From Pseudomonadota bacterium (GTDB lineage Bacteria > Pseudomonadota > Gammaproteobacteria > Burkholderiales > Rhodocyclaceae): a stretch of 64,000 nt of DNA. The position numbers and the translations under genes are program-made. How positions within the stretch are numbered: position 1 is the stretch's first letter; each line of letters opens with the position of its first letter. The DNA lies in NCBI GenBank assembly GCA_008501585.1, contig QQUN01000050.1, positions 25,579 to 89,578 of the forward strand. The letters are read 5' to 3'. The notes under the pieces were generated by a model, which saw nothing but the letters and a program-made list of their open reading frames with translations, did not search any database and had not been told where the DNA came from. Positions 29,261 to 38,942 of this stretch are shown here, piece by piece.

Positions 29261-30277
29261 ATGAAAAGCACTGTTGTCGCCGCCACCTTGTGTGCGCTGT
29301 TTACCGCTACCGCCGCTCACGCCGACGAAAAGGTCCTGAACCTCTACACCGCACGTCACTACCAGACCGACGAAGCGCTGTACGCCAATTTCACCAAGGC
29401 CACGGGCATCAAGGTCAACCGTATCGAGGGCAAGGAAGACGCCCTGCTCGAGCGTATCCGCAGTGAAGGCGAGAACAGCCCGGCCGACGTGCTGATCACC
29501 GTTGATGCCTCGCGTCTGGCCAAGGCCGACGAACTGGGCGTGTTCGCACCGGTCAAGTCCGAGACGCTCACCTCGCGCATTCCGGCCAACCTGCGCACCG
29601 ACACCTGGTTCGCCTTCTCGACCCGCGCCCGCGTCATTGTGTACAACAAGGCCGCCATCAAGGCCGAGCAGGTGCAGAACTACGAAGACCTGGCCAGCCC
29701 GGCCCTCAAGGGCAAGGTGTGCACCCGCTCCGGCAGCCACCCCTACAACCTCTCGCTGGGCGCCGCGATGATCGAGCACAACGGCGTCGAGAAGACCGAA
29801 GCCTGGGCCAAGGGCATCGTCGCCAACTTTGCACGTGATCCGAAGGGCGGCGACACCGACCAGATCCGTGCCGTGGCTGCCGGTGAGTGCGGCGTGGCCA
29901 TCGCCAACAGCTACTACGTGGCCCGCCTGATCAACTCGTCCAAGCCGGAAGACCAGCAGGTCATGGGCGCGGTCGGCGTGATCTGGCCGAACCAGGCCAA
30001 CGTCGGCACCCACATCAACGTTTCCGGCGGCGGCATGCTCAAGCACGCACCGAACAAGGCGGCGGCTGTCGCCTTCCTCGAGTACCTGGCCTCCGACGAT
30101 GCCCAGCGCTACTTCGCCGACGGCAACAACGAATGGCCGGTGGTGCAGTCCGTCAAGGTGAGCAACGCCGCACTCGAGAAACTGGGCGCCTTCAAGGCCG
30201 ACGCCCTGCCGGTCGGCAAGCTGGCCGAGACGGTGGCCGAAGCGCAAAAGGTGTATGACCGCGCCGGTTATCGTTGA
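29261..30277 (+). CDS. Fe(3+) ABC transporter substrate-binding protein (FbpA/FutA-like)
   Basis: MKSTVVAATLCALFTATAAHADEKVLNLYTARHYQTDEALYANFTKATGIKVNRIEGKEDALLERI...CTRSGSHPYNLSLGAAMI; Fur-like boxes upstream. Confidence 0.93.
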   Translation: MKSTVVAATLCALFTATAAHADEKVLNLYTARHYQTDEALYANFTKATGIKVNRIEGKEDALLERIRSEGENSPADVLITVDASRLAKADELGVFAPVKSETLTSRIPANLRTDTWFAFSTRARVIVYNKAAIKAEQVQNYEDLASPALKGKVCTRSGSHPYNLSLGAAMIEHNGVEKTEAWAKGIVANFARDPKGGDTDQIRAVAAGECGVAIANSYYVARLINSSKPEDQQVMGAVGVIWPNQANVGTHINVSGGGMLKHAPNKAAAVAFLEYLASDDAQRYFADGNNEWPVVQSVKVSNAALEKLGAFKADALPVGKLAETVAEAQKVYDRAGYR

Positions 30278-30300
30278 TACGCCGCAACACACGGCACACA

Positions 30301-30323
30301 GGCGACCTGCGGGTCGCCTTTTT
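30301..30323 (+). terminator. Rho-independent terminator after iron-binding protein gene
   Basis: ggcgacctgcgggtcgccttttt. Confidence 0.85.
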
Positions 30324-30463
30324 CATGGGCGCATGCGCCCCTGCCGCCCCGCGCTCACCGCGCCAGCAGGAGCGGACGTCGCGCAGCCACAGCCCATCGC
30401 CGGACAGGCAGCCAGGTCAGGCATGTCGACGTACGGTGAAACGACCTCACTGCATCAATAAAA

Positions 30464-30495
30464 AACCCCCATGCACCACAGCGCATGGGGGTTGA
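30464..30495 (-). terminator. Rho-independent terminator for the acyl-CoA dehydrogenase operon
   Basis: aaaaaacccccatgcaccacagcgcatgggggtt: hairpin with T-run on the minus strand, just downstream of the 30517 stop. Confidence 0.85.
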
Positions 30496-30516
30496 TGTGC
30501 GATCGGTCAGAATCGA

Positions 30517-32313
30517 TCAGAACATCTCGTCTTCCAGCGCCAGAGCGCCAGCAGCACCATGAACCACCACATAGGCCAGGCCCGGGGCCTGTGACAGCAC
30601 GTGGTCGGCATAGAAGCGCGCGGTGACGATCTTGGCCTGATAGAAGGCCGCATCCCCCGCCCCTTCGGCCAGACGCTGCTGCGACACCAATGCCGCACGC
30701 GCCATCTGCCAGCCGCCGGCAACGATACCGAACAGCTTGAGCATGGGCACCGCACCGACCGAGGCCGCCTTGATGTCGCTGCCGTAGGTCGCCAGCACGT
30801 AATCGGTGGCTTCTTCCAGCGCGGTGATGCCGGCCGACAGCGCGGTGCGGATCGCCTTGTACTCGGCGCCGCTCTGGTCGTTCAGCTGCACCACCACGGC
30901 GCGCATCTGCTCGATCACCGCCTTCATGGCCACACCGCCGTCACGGGCGATCTTGCGGCCGATCAGGTCGTTGCCCTGGATGGCCGTGGTGCCTTCGTAG
31001 ATGGTGGTGATCCGTGCGTCACGGAAGTGCTGCGCCGCACCGGTTTCCTCGATGAAGCCCATGCCACCGTGAACCTGCACGCCGGTCGAGGCGATATCGA
31101 TCGAATTCTCCGTGCACCAGCCCTTGACGATCGGGATCAGCAGATCGACGAAAGCCTGGTTCTGCGCCCGTACCGCCTCGTCCGGGTGGTCGTGCGCCAT
31201 GTCGGTCGCGGCACCCACCACATAGGCCAGCGCGCGCATGGCTTCGGTCTGCGACTTCATCGACATCAGCATGCGACGCACGTCGGGATGGCGAATGATC
31301 GCCACCTTGCCGCCGCCGCGCACGCCGGCTTCGGTGCCCTGGACACGGTCACGCGCATAACCGACCGCCTGCTGGTAGGCGCGCTCGGACAATGCCAGGC
31401 CTTCCATGCCAACGGCGAAGCGGGCCTCGTTCATCATGATGAACATGTACTCCAGGCCGCGGTTCGGCTCGCCGATCAGATAGCCGGTGGCGCCGCCCTT
31501 GTCGCCGAACGCGAGCACGCAGGTCGGGCTGGCGTGGATGCCCAGCTTGTGTTCGATCGACACGCAATGCACGTCGTTGCGCGCCCCGATCGTGCCCTCG
31601 GCATCGACCATGAACTTCGGCACCAGGAACAGCGAAATGCCCTTCACACCCTCCGGCGCATCCGGCAAGCGGGCCAGCACCAGGTGCACGATGTTGTCGG
31701 TGAGGTCGTGCTCGCCGTAGGTGATGAAGATTTTCTGACCGAAGATCTTGTAGCTGCCGTCGGCCTGCGGCTCGGCGCGGGTGCGCACTGCAGCCAGATC
31801 CGAACCGGCCTGCGGCTCGGTGAGGTTCATGGTGCCGGTCCACTCGCCGCTGACCATCTTGGTCAGGTACACCGCCTTCTGCTCGTCGGTACCACGCAGC
31901 ATCAGTGCCTCGATGGCACCGTTGGTCAGCATCGGGCACAGTGAAAAGGCCATGTTGGCCGATTTCCACATTTCCATCACCGCCGTGCTCACCAGCTTGG
32001 GCAGGCCCTGGCCGCCGTACTCCGGATCGCAGGCCAGCGCCGTCCAGCCGGACTCGGCAAACTGACGATAAGCGACCTGCCAGCCCGGCGCCGTGGTGAC
32101 CTTGCCGTCTGCCCACTTGGCACCCACCTGGTCGCCGGTGCGGTTCAGCGGCGAGAGCACGCCCGCGGCGAACTTGCCAGCCTCCTCCAGCACGGCATCG
32201 ACCAGATCGTCGGTGGCATCGCCAAAACTCGGCAGCTGGCCGACCTGCTCAAGCCCGGCCAGTTCCTTCATCACGAACTGCATATCCCGGATCGGGGCTA
32301 CGTAATCGCTCAT
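30517..32313 (-). CDS. Acyl-CoA dehydrogenase
   Basis: [57 protein letters not shown]...[36 protein letters not shown]. Confidence 0.95.
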   Translation of the reverse strand: MSDYVAPIRDMQFVMKELAGLEQVGQLPSFGDATDDLVDAVLEEAGKFAAGVLSPLNRTGDQVGAKWADGKVTTAPGWQVAYRQFAESGWTALACDPEYGGQGLPKLVSTAVMEMWKSANMAFSLCPMLTNGAIEALMLRGTDEQKAVYLTKMVSGEWTGTMNLTEPQAGSDLAAVRTRAEPQADGSYKIFGQKIFITYGEHDLTDNIVHLVLARLPDAPEGVKGISLFLVPKFMVDAEGTIGARNDVHCVSIEHKLGIHASPTCVLAFGDKGGATGYLIGEPNRGLEYMFIMMNEARFAVGMEGLALSERAYQQAVGYARDRVQGTEAGVRGGGKVAIIRHPDVRRMLMSMKSQTEAMRALAYVVGAATDMAHDHPDEAVRAQNQAFVDLLIPIVKGWCTENSIDIASTGVQVHGGMGFIEETGAAQHFRDARITTIYEGTTAIQGNDLIGRKIARDGGVAMKAVIEQMRAVVVQLNDQSGAEYKAIRTALSAGITALEEATDYVLATYGSDIKAASVGAVPMLKLFGIVAGGWQMARAALVSQQRLAEGAGDAAFYQAKIVTARFYADHVLSQAPGLAYVVVHGAAGALALEDEMF

Positions 32314-32372
32314 TGTCCATGCACTCCTGTCCAGTGTGAGATTGGGCCCACGGAACGCGCCGCAGCCCTGAC

Positions 32373-33038
32373 CTATTTGTTCTTCAAATACTGACGGTCA
32401 TCGAAGCTGACGACCCAGTCGGGTCGATAGATGACCAGTACCGTCACCACCGCGCCTGACAGCCAGGCTTCCGAGAAGCCCAGCAGCAGGACATACGGCA
32501 GGTAGTTTGCTGCCAGAAAATCCAGGGCATACACCCCGGCCGCGCTCAGCACGACCGACGCCAGCAGCCCCTGCGCCAGCACCGTGGCCGCACTGCCAAA
32601 GAACGCGACCACGAACACATACACAAAAAAATGCCGCGGCAAACGCCACGCCACCAGGCGACGGATGGTCTCGGCGCAGATCACCGGCCACACCGCCATC
32701 ACCAGCCAGTTCATTGGGCCGCTCTGCCAGTCGCCCCCTGTTGCCAGCATGACCCCGGCCAGCACCACTGCGAGCAGGGCCATGGCCAGTTGCGGGCCAA
32801 ACAGCAAGGTGGCCACCATGGCGCCCAGCAGGTGCAGATCCAGGCCGGGATAAACCCCGGCCTTCATCCGCCACACCAGCATCAGCGCCACCGCGGCGCC
32901 GAGCCAGACGTTGAAACGCGCGGGCTGTTTGAGGCTGGCCCACGGGCCGGCACGGACGATCCACACCAGCACCAGGGAAGCGAGCACGCCCGCCCCCCAC
33001 AACCAGCCCGCGCCAAACAGCTCAGCGGCGAAGTTCAC
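32373..33038 (-). CDS. CbiM-like energy-coupling-factor transporter permease family protein
   Basis: 221 aa polytopic: AGVYPGLDLHLLGAMVATLLFGPQLAMALLAVVLAGVMLATGG...NYLPYVLLLGFSEAWLSGAVVTVLVIYRPDWVVSFDD. Confidence 0.75.
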   Translation of the reverse strand: MNFAAELFGAGWLWGAGVLASLVLVWIVRAGPWASLKQPARFNVWLGAAVALMLVWRMKAGVYPGLDLHLLGAMVATLLFGPQLAMALLAVVLAGVMLATGGDWQSGPMNWLVMAVWPVICAETIRRLVAWRLPRHFFVYVFVVAFFGSAATVLAQGLLASVVLSAAGVYALDFLAANYLPYVLLLGFSEAWLSGAVVTVLVIYRPDWVVSFDDRQYLKNK

Positions 33039-33057
33039 CGCCGCCGACGCCCTGCGC

Positions 33058-33993
33058 TCAGCCCAGTGCCTGGGTCAGCGCCGGCACCGCCTCGAACAGG
33101 TCGGCCACCAGGCCGTAGTCGGCTACCTGGAAGATCGGAGCCTCTTCGTCCTTGTTAATGGCGACGATGACTTTCGAGTCCTTCATGCCGGCCAGGTGCT
33201 GGATGGCACCGGAGATGCCGATCGCCACGTACAACTGCGGGGCAACGATCTTGCCGGTCTGGCCGACCTGGTAGTCGTTCGGCACATAGCCGGCATCGAC
33301 CGCGGCGCGGCTGGCGCCGAGGGCGGCGCCGAGCTTGTCGGCCAGCGGCTCGAGCAGGCTGTGGTAGTTCTCGCCGTTGCCCAGGCCGCGACCACCGGAG
33401 ACGACGATGCCGGCCGCGCCCAGCTCGGGACGCTCGGACTTGGTCAGTTCGCGACCGACCAACGTTGTGAGGCCGGTGTCGGCCGCCGCATCGATGGCTT
33501 CGACACTGGCGCTGCCGCCGGTCTCGGCCACGGCGTCGAAGCCGGTGGTGCGCACGGTGATGACCTTGACCGCATCGGCGCTCTGCACGGTGGCGATGGC
33601 GTTGCCGGCGTAGATCGGGCGGCGGAAGGTGTCGGCCGACTCGACGCCGATGATGTCGGAGATCTGCGCCACGTCCAGCTGCGCGGCCACGCGCGGCAGC
33701 ACGTTCTTGCCGAAGGTGCTGGCGGCAGCCAGGATGTGGCTGTAGCCGGCGGCATTGGCAGCGACCAGCGCGGCGACGTTTTCAGCGCCACCGTCGGCGT
33801 AGTGGGCGGCATCGGCCACGCGCACCTTGCTCACGCCGGCGATCTTGGCGCCAGCTTCGGCGGCGGCACCGCAGCCGCTACCGACCACCAGCAGGTCGAT
33901 GTCGCCACCGATGGCCTGCGCCGCGGCGAGGGTGTTGAGGGTGCCAGCCTTGATGCTGGCGTTGTCGTGTTCTGCAATGACGAGAATAGGCAT
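33058..33993 (-). CDS. etfA: Electron transfer flavoprotein alpha subunit
   Basis: [30 protein letters not shown]...[74 protein letters not shown]. Confidence 0.96.
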   Translation of the reverse strand: MPILVIAEHDNASIKAGTLNTLAAAQAIGGDIDLLVVGSGCGAAAEAGAKIAGVSKVRVADAAHYADGGAENVAALVAANAAGYSHILAAASTFGKNVLPRVAAQLDVAQISDIIGVESADTFRRPIYAGNAIATVQSADAVKVITVRTTGFDAVAETGGSASVEAIDAAADTGLTTLVGRELTKSERPELGAAGIVVSGGRGLGNGENYHSLLEPLADKLGAALGASRAAVDAGYVPNDYQVGQTGKIVAPQLYVAIGISGAIQHLAGMKDSKVIVAINKDEEAPIFQVADYGLVADLFEAVPALTQALG

Positions 33994-33995
33994 GG

Positions 33996-34745
33996 TCAGA
34001 TCACCTTGGCTTCGTTCTTGAGTTTGGCGACCAGTTCGGCCACATCGGCAACTTTGATGCCCGCGCTGCGCTTGGGCGGCTCTTCAACCTTGAGCGTCTT
34101 GAGGCGCGGGGCAACATCGACGCCCAGATCGGCCGGGGTGACGGTCTCGAGCGGCTTCTTCTTGGCCTTCATGATGTTGGGCAGCGTGGCGTAGCGCGGC
34201 TCGTTCAGGCGCAGGTCGGTGGTGACGATGGCCGGCAGGGACATCGACAGGGTCTCGAGACCACCGTCGATCTCGCGCGTGACCGTGGCCTTGCCGTCGG
34301 CAATCGCCACTTTGGAGGCGAAGGTGGCCTGCGGCAGGTTCAGCAGTGCGGCGAGCATCTGGCCGGTCTGGTTGGCGTCGTCGTCGATCGCCTGCTTGCC
34401 CAGGATGACCAGCTGCGGGCCTTCCTTCTCGACCAGGGTCTTGAGCAGCTTGGCCACGGCCAGCGGCTGGAGTTCTTCGTCGGTCTGCACCAGGATGCCG
34501 CGATCGGCACCGATGGCCATGGCCGTGCGCAGGGTTTCCTGGCACTGCGCCACGCCGCAGGACACGGCGATCACTTCGGTGGCCACGCCGGCTTCTTTCA
34601 GGCGGACGGCCTCTTCGACGGCGATTTCGTCGAAGGGGTTCATGCTCATCTTGACGTTGGCAATGTCGACGCCGCTGGCGTCAGCCTTCACGCGCACTTT
34701 TACGTTGTAATCAACGACCCGCTTGACGGGAACCAGAATCTTCAA
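33996..34745 (-). CDS. etfB: Electron transfer flavoprotein beta subunit
   Basis: [51 protein letters not shown]...[21 protein letters not shown]. Confidence 0.96.
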   Translation of the reverse strand: MKILVPVKRVVDYNVKVRVKADASGVDIANVKMSMNPFDEIAVEEAVRLKEAGVATEVIAVSCGVAQCQETLRTAMAIGADRGILVQTDEELQPLAVAKLLKTLVEKEGPQLVILGKQAIDDDANQTGQMLAALLNLPQATFASKVAIADGKATVTREIDGGLETLSMSLPAIVTTDLRLNEPRYATLPNIMKAKKKPLETVTPADLGVDVAPRLKTLKVEEPPKRSAGIKVADVAELVAKLKNEAKVI

Positions 34746-34856
34746 GGCTGTCCTCCTTAATCAGATCTTCAGAAAGGCGGGGGTACCGCCGAGCTTGCAA
34801 GCATTATGGCACCGCCTGCGGGGTTTCGCATTCGAGCCCCGGGCATGGCCAAAATT

Positions 34857-34874
34857 CCATACGCCAAAGTATGG
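34857..34874. promoter_or_regulatory. Operator-like 18-bp dyad, site 1
   Basis: CCATAC-GCCAAA-GTATGG, perfect 6-6-6 inverted repeat. Confidence 0.8.
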
Positions 34875-34875
34875 G

Positions 34876-34893
34876 CCGTACGGTAGCGTATGG
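34876..34893. promoter_or_regulatory. Operator-like 18-bp dyad, site 2
   Basis: CCGTAC-GGTAGC-GTATGG, one mismatch between arms. Confidence 0.8.
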
Positions 34894-34906
34894 AGGGTGA
34901 TTTTGT

Positions 34907-34924
34907 CAATACTACGCCGTATGG
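34907..34924. promoter_or_regulatory. Operator-like 18-bp dyad, site 3 (overlaps tetR start codon)
   Basis: CAATAC-TACGCC-GTATGG; ATG of the regulator at 34921. Confidence 0.65.
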
Positions 34925-35514
34925 AAAATTCAAAAGCCAAACCTCGCGCCCAACTCGACCGCTCGGCCTGGGTGCTCGCTGCCACCGATCTGCTGGCAAA
35001 AGAAGGCGTCGCCGGCCTGCGGGTGGAGTTGCTGGCCAAGCACCTGAAGGTGACCAAGGGCAGTTTCTACTGGCACTTCAAGGACCGCGGCGACCTGCTG
35101 CAGTCGGTGCTCGAGGTCTGGAAGGAAGGCCGGATCCGCGACATCGTCAAGCAGACGCGGGCCAATCCGGGCAACGAGTTGTCGCAGTTACACCACGTCA
35201 TCGACGTCTACAGTGCCAGCCGCAGCCGCAAAGGCATGATGATCGAGCTGGCCGTGCGCGACTGGGCGCGGCGCGACGAGACCGCCGCCGCCGTGGTCGA
35301 AGAAGTCGACACCTGGCGCCTGAAGTGCGCGCGTGAGCTGTTCCTGGCCTGCGGCATCCCGATGGCCGAAGCCTCGAGCCGCAGCATGCTGCTCTACGCC
35401 TATGTGTTTGGTGTGTCGCTGATGTTCTGTGATCGCTATGCCGACAATCTGAGCGAACTCAAGAACGACATCGCCGGCCTCATTGCCCGCTCCTCCGCCG
35501 ACACACCGGCCTGA
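34921..35514 (+). CDS. TetR/AcrR family transcriptional regulator
   Basis: LDRSAWVLAATDLLAKEGVAGLRVELLAKHLKVTKGSFYWHFKDRGDLLQSVLEVWKEGRI helix-turn-helix. Confidence 0.93.
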   Translation: MENSKAKPRAQLDRSAWVLAATDLLAKEGVAGLRVELLAKHLKVTKGSFYWHFKDRGDLLQSVLEVWKEGRIRDIVKQTRANPGNELSQLHHVIDVYSASRSRKGMMIELAVRDWARRDETAAAVVEEVDTWRLKCARELFLACGIPMAEASSRSMLLYAYVFGVSLMFCDRYADNLSELKNDIAGLIARSSADTPA

Positions 35515-35517
35515 CGA

Positions 35518-36294
35518 TCAGCCGAGCAGCGTGTTCAGCCGCGGCAACACTCGCCGCGCGTTGTGCTCGGTCGCCGCAATCACCTCCGCCACCGGCACGT
35601 CGCGCAGGCCGGCGAGGGTGTCGGCGATCCGGGCCAGGTTGGCCGGCAGGTTGCGTTGCCCGCGCGCCCACTCGGGCGGCATGTCGGGCGCATCGGTTTC
35701 CAGCACGATGGCGTCCAGTGGCAAGTCGGCCGCCAGCGCGCGGATGCGGCGTGAGCCCGGATAGGTGAGTGTGCCGCCAAAACCCAGCGCAAACCCCATC
35801 CCCAGCAGCGTATCGGCCTGCTGACGACTGCCATTGAAGGCATGCGCGATGCCACCGCGCACGCCGGCCCGTTTCACTGCCTGGATGACCGCCTCGACCG
35901 CGTGGCGCACATGCAGGATCACCGGCAGATCAAACCGCCTGGCCAGGGCCAGTTGCGCCTCGAACCAGGGCAGCTGCGCTTCCAGCGTCGGGGTGTTGAT
36001 GAACCCGTCCAGTCCGATCTCGCCGACGGCCACCACGTCGGGACGTGCCAGCCGCTGCGCGAGCTGTTCGAGATCGGCCGCCTGCGCCGAGTCGACATAG
36101 AGCGGATGCAGGCCATAGGCCCGGGCCACATTCGGCGTGGCATCGGCCAGCGCGTCGAGCGCGTCGAAACCGGCGGCCGTGACGGCGGGAACGACAAAGC
36201 CGCCCACGCCGGCGGCACGGGCGGCCTCGATCAGCGCCGGGCGGTCCGGCGCGAACTCGTCGGCGTCGAGGTGGATGTGGGTGTCGATCAGCAT
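35518..36294 (-). CDS. TatD family metal-dependent hydrolase
   Basis: MLIDTHIHLDADEFAPDRPALIEAARAAGVGGFVVPAVTA...LPVILHVRHAVEAVIQAVKRAG...LETDAPDMPPEWARGQRNLPANLARIADTLA. Confidence 0.93.
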   Translation of the reverse strand: MLIDTHIHLDADEFAPDRPALIEAARAAGVGGFVVPAVTAAGFDALDALADATPNVARAYGLHPLYVDSAQAADLEQLAQRLARPDVVAVGEIGLDGFINTPTLEAQLPWFEAQLALARRFDLPVILHVRHAVEAVIQAVKRAGVRGGIAHAFNGSRQQADTLLGMGFALGFGGTLTYPGSRRIRALAADLPLDAIVLETDAPDMPPEWARGQRNLPANLARIADTLAGLRDVPVAEVIAATEHNARRVLPRLNTLLG

Positions 36295-36313
36295 CGCACC
36301 CGCAACCTGTGGC

Positions 36314-37114
36314 TCAGCGCCCTTTCCAGACCGGTTTGCGCTTGGCGATGAAGGCGTCGATACCTTCGGCGGCGTCCTCGGTCATCATGTTGCAGGCCAT
36401 GGTCTCGGCCGCGCTCTGGTAGGCCGCTTCAATGCCCATTTCAAGCTGCTGGTAGAACAGCTGCTTGCCCATGCTGATGGCGGCGGAGGACTTGGCGCAG
36501 ATCGAGGCAGCCAGCTTGGCGACTTCGTCATCGAGCTGCTCGAGCGGCACCACGCGGTTGACCAGGCCACGGCGCTGCGCCTCGGCCGCGTCGATGAAAT
36601 CGCCGGTCACCAGCATCTCGAAGGCCGCCTTGCGGCCGACATTGCGCGACAGACCGACGCTCGGCGTGGCGCAGAACAGGCCGACGTTGATACCCGACAC
36701 GGCAAAGCGTGCGCCTTCGGCGGCCACCGCCAGATCGCACATCGACACCAGCTGGCAACCCGCCGCGGTGGCGATGCTGTGCACCCGCGCGATCACCGGC
36801 TGCGGGATGGCGATGATCTTGCACATCAGCTTGCCGCACAGGCGGAACAGCGCCTGCTGGAATTCGATGGTGTGGTTGCCGCGCATTTCCTTCAGGTCGT
36901 GCCCGGCGCAGAAGGCCTTGCCCTCGCCCGCCAGCACCACCACGCGCACCGCCGGATCGACGGCAATTGCGTCCAGTTCGGCGATCAGCGCGTTGAGCAT
37001 GGCTTCGGACAAGGCGTTGAACTGCCCCTGCCGGTTCAAGGTCAGGTAGGCGACGCCGTCGCGATTCTCGCGCACCACCATCGGGCTGTCGTCCTGGTTC
37101 AGCACTGCACTCAT
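36314..37114 (-). CDS. Enoyl-CoA hydratase
   Basis: MSAVLNQDDSPMVVRENRDGVAYLTLNRQGQFNALSEAMLNALIAEL...VVLAGEGKAFCAGHDLKEM; GGAGGGAACC ribosome-binding region precedes this ATG. Confidence 0.93.
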   Translation of the reverse strand: MSAVLNQDDSPMVVRENRDGVAYLTLNRQGQFNALSEAMLNALIAELDAIAVDPAVRVVVLAGEGKAFCAGHDLKEMRGNHTIEFQQALFRLCGKLMCKIIAIPQPVIARVHSIATAAGCQLVSMCDLAVAAEGARFAVSGINVGLFCATPSVGLSRNVGRKAAFEMLVTGDFIDAAEAQRRGLVNRVVPLEQLDDEVAKLAASICAKSSAAISMGKQLFYQQLEMGIEAAYQSAAETMACNMMTEDAAEGIDAFIAKRKPVWKGR

Positions 37115-37225
37115 GGTTCCCTCCTCCGTGCCGGGCCGACTCTGCGGACGCCCGGGCATTGTCATCACCGCACACGGGCGTGTGCGGTCTTCCCGGTTCA
37201 TGGTAGCGCGGCGTTGGGGAATTGA

Positions 37226-37243
37226 CCAGACGGTAGCGTATGG
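37226..37243. promoter_or_regulatory. Operator-like 18-bp dyad, site 4
   Basis: CCAGAC-GGTAGC-GTATGG; shares ACGGTAGCGTATGG exactly with site 2; lies between the AMP-ligase stop and the enoyl-CoA hydratase start. Confidence 0.7.
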
Positions 37244-37244
37244 A

Positions 37245-38894
37245 TCAGTCGATCGCGTCGGTCGAACGCACGCGCTCGCGCAGCACGAACTTCTGGATCT
37301 TGCCGGTCGAGGTCTTCGGCAGTTCGCTGAAAATGATCTTCTTGGGCAGCTTGTAGCCGGCCAGGTGCTCGCGGCAATGCGCCACCAGCTCGGCCTCGGT
37401 CACGCTGGCGCCTTCACGCAGCTCGATGAAAGCGGCGGGCACCTCGCCCCACTTGTCGTCGGGCGCCGCCACCACGGCCACGGCCATCACCGCCGGGTGC
37501 TTGTAGAGCGCATCCTCGACCTCGATCGAGGAGATGTTCTCGCCCCCGGAGATGATGATGTCCTTGGAGCGGTCCTTGATCTTGACGTAGCCGTCGGGCT
37601 GCATCACGGCCAGGTCGCCGGTGTGGAACCAGCCGCCGCGCAAGGCCTCGCGCGTGGCTTTGGGGTTCTTGAGGTAGCCCTTCATCACCAGATTGCCGCG
37701 GAACATGATCTCGCCCATGGTTTCGCCGTCGCGCGGCACCGGCTGCATGGTCTCGGGGTTCATCACCGTGATGCCTTCCTGGGCATGGTAGGTCACACCC
37801 TGGCGGCCATTGAGCCGCACCTGTTCGGCCAGCGGCAGGTCGGCCCATTCATCGTGCTTGGCGCAGACTGCCGCGGGGCCATAGGTCTCGGTCAGGCCAT
37901 ACACATGGGTCAGTTCCACACCGATCTTCGCCATGCCCTCGATCACCGAGGCCGGCGGCGGTGCCGCGGCGACCAGGCCATTGACCTTGTGGTTGATGCC
38001 CTCGCGCATCGCCGCCGGCGCGTTGGCCAGCATCGAATGCACAATCGGCGCGCCGCAGTAGTGGGTCACGCCGTGCTGGCGGATGGCGTCGAAGATGAGC
38101 GCCGGGTCCACCCGCCGCAGGCACACGTTCACCCCGGCATTGGCGGCCATCGTCCAGGGGAAACACCAGCCGTTGCAGTGGAACATCGGCAAGGTCCACA
38201 GATACACCGCATGCGGCGCCATGCCCCAGGAGACGATGTTCGACATGGCGTTGAGGTAGGCGCCGCGGTGGTGATAGACCACGCCTTTCGGGTCGCCGGT
38301 GGTGCCCGAGGTGTAGTTGAGCGAGATGGCGTCCCACTCGTCCGCCGGCATCTCGAAGGCAAATTCCGGATCGCCCTCGGCCAGCAAGGCTTCGTAGTCG
38401 ACACTGCCGACGCGCTCGCCGGGGCCGGTGAATTCGGGGTCGTCCACGTCGACCACCAGCAAGTCCTCGCGATTGGCGCGCACCAGCGCCTGGCGCACCA
38501 TCGGCGAGTACTCACGATCGGTGAGCAGCACCCTGGCCTCGCCATGACCGAGGATGAAGGCCACCACGTCGGCGTCGAGCCGGGTGTTGATGGTGTTGAG
38601 CACGGCGCCGATGGCCGGCACGCCAAAGTGCGCCTCGAGCATCTCCGGCGTGTTGTTGAGCACCACCGCCACCGTGTCGCCCCGGCCGACGCCACGCGCC
38701 TTGAGCGCCGAGGCCAGGCGCCGGCTGCGCGTGAACATCTCGCGCCAGGTGTAGCGCCGCGCGCCATGGATCACGGCCAGGCGGTCGGGATACACCGCCG
38801 CGCTGCGCACCAGAAAGCTCAGCGGCGACAGCGGGACATAGTTGGCATCGCATCGATCGAGGCCTTCGGCATACGGGCTGGACGTCACGGTCAT
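37245..38894 (-). CDS. Acyl-CoA synthetase (AMP-binding)
   Basis: LNYTSGTTGDPKGVVYHHRGAYLNAMSN...GWFHTGDLAVMQPDGYVKIKDRSKDIIISGGENISSIEVEDALYKHP...LPKTSTGKIQKFVLRER. Confidence 0.95.
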   Translation of the reverse strand: MTVTSSPYAEGLDRCDANYVPLSPLSFLVRSAAVYPDRLAVIHGARRYTWREMFTRSRRLASALKARGVGRGDTVAVVLNNTPEMLEAHFGVPAIGAVLNTINTRLDADVVAFILGHGEARVLLTDREYSPMVRQALVRANREDLLVVDVDDPEFTGPGERVGSVDYEALLAEGDPEFAFEMPADEWDAISLNYTSGTTGDPKGVVYHHRGAYLNAMSNIVSWGMAPHAVYLWTLPMFHCNGWCFPWTMAANAGVNVCLRRVDPALIFDAIRQHGVTHYCGAPIVHSMLANAPAAMREGINHKVNGLVAAAPPPASVIEGMAKIGVELTHVYGLTETYGPAAVCAKHDEWADLPLAEQVRLNGRQGVTYHAQEGITVMNPETMQPVPRDGETMGEIMFRGNLVMKGYLKNPKATREALRGGWFHTGDLAVMQPDGYVKIKDRSKDIIISGGENISSIEVEDALYKHPAVMAVAVVAAPDDKWGEVPAAFIELREGASVTEAELVAHCREHLAGYKLPKKIIFSELPKTSTGKIQKFVLRERVRSTDAID

Positions 38895-38942
38895 GAATCG
38901 CTCCTGAAGGTTGCGGTTGGAAGTGGCGGGCCGCTGCGCCGT

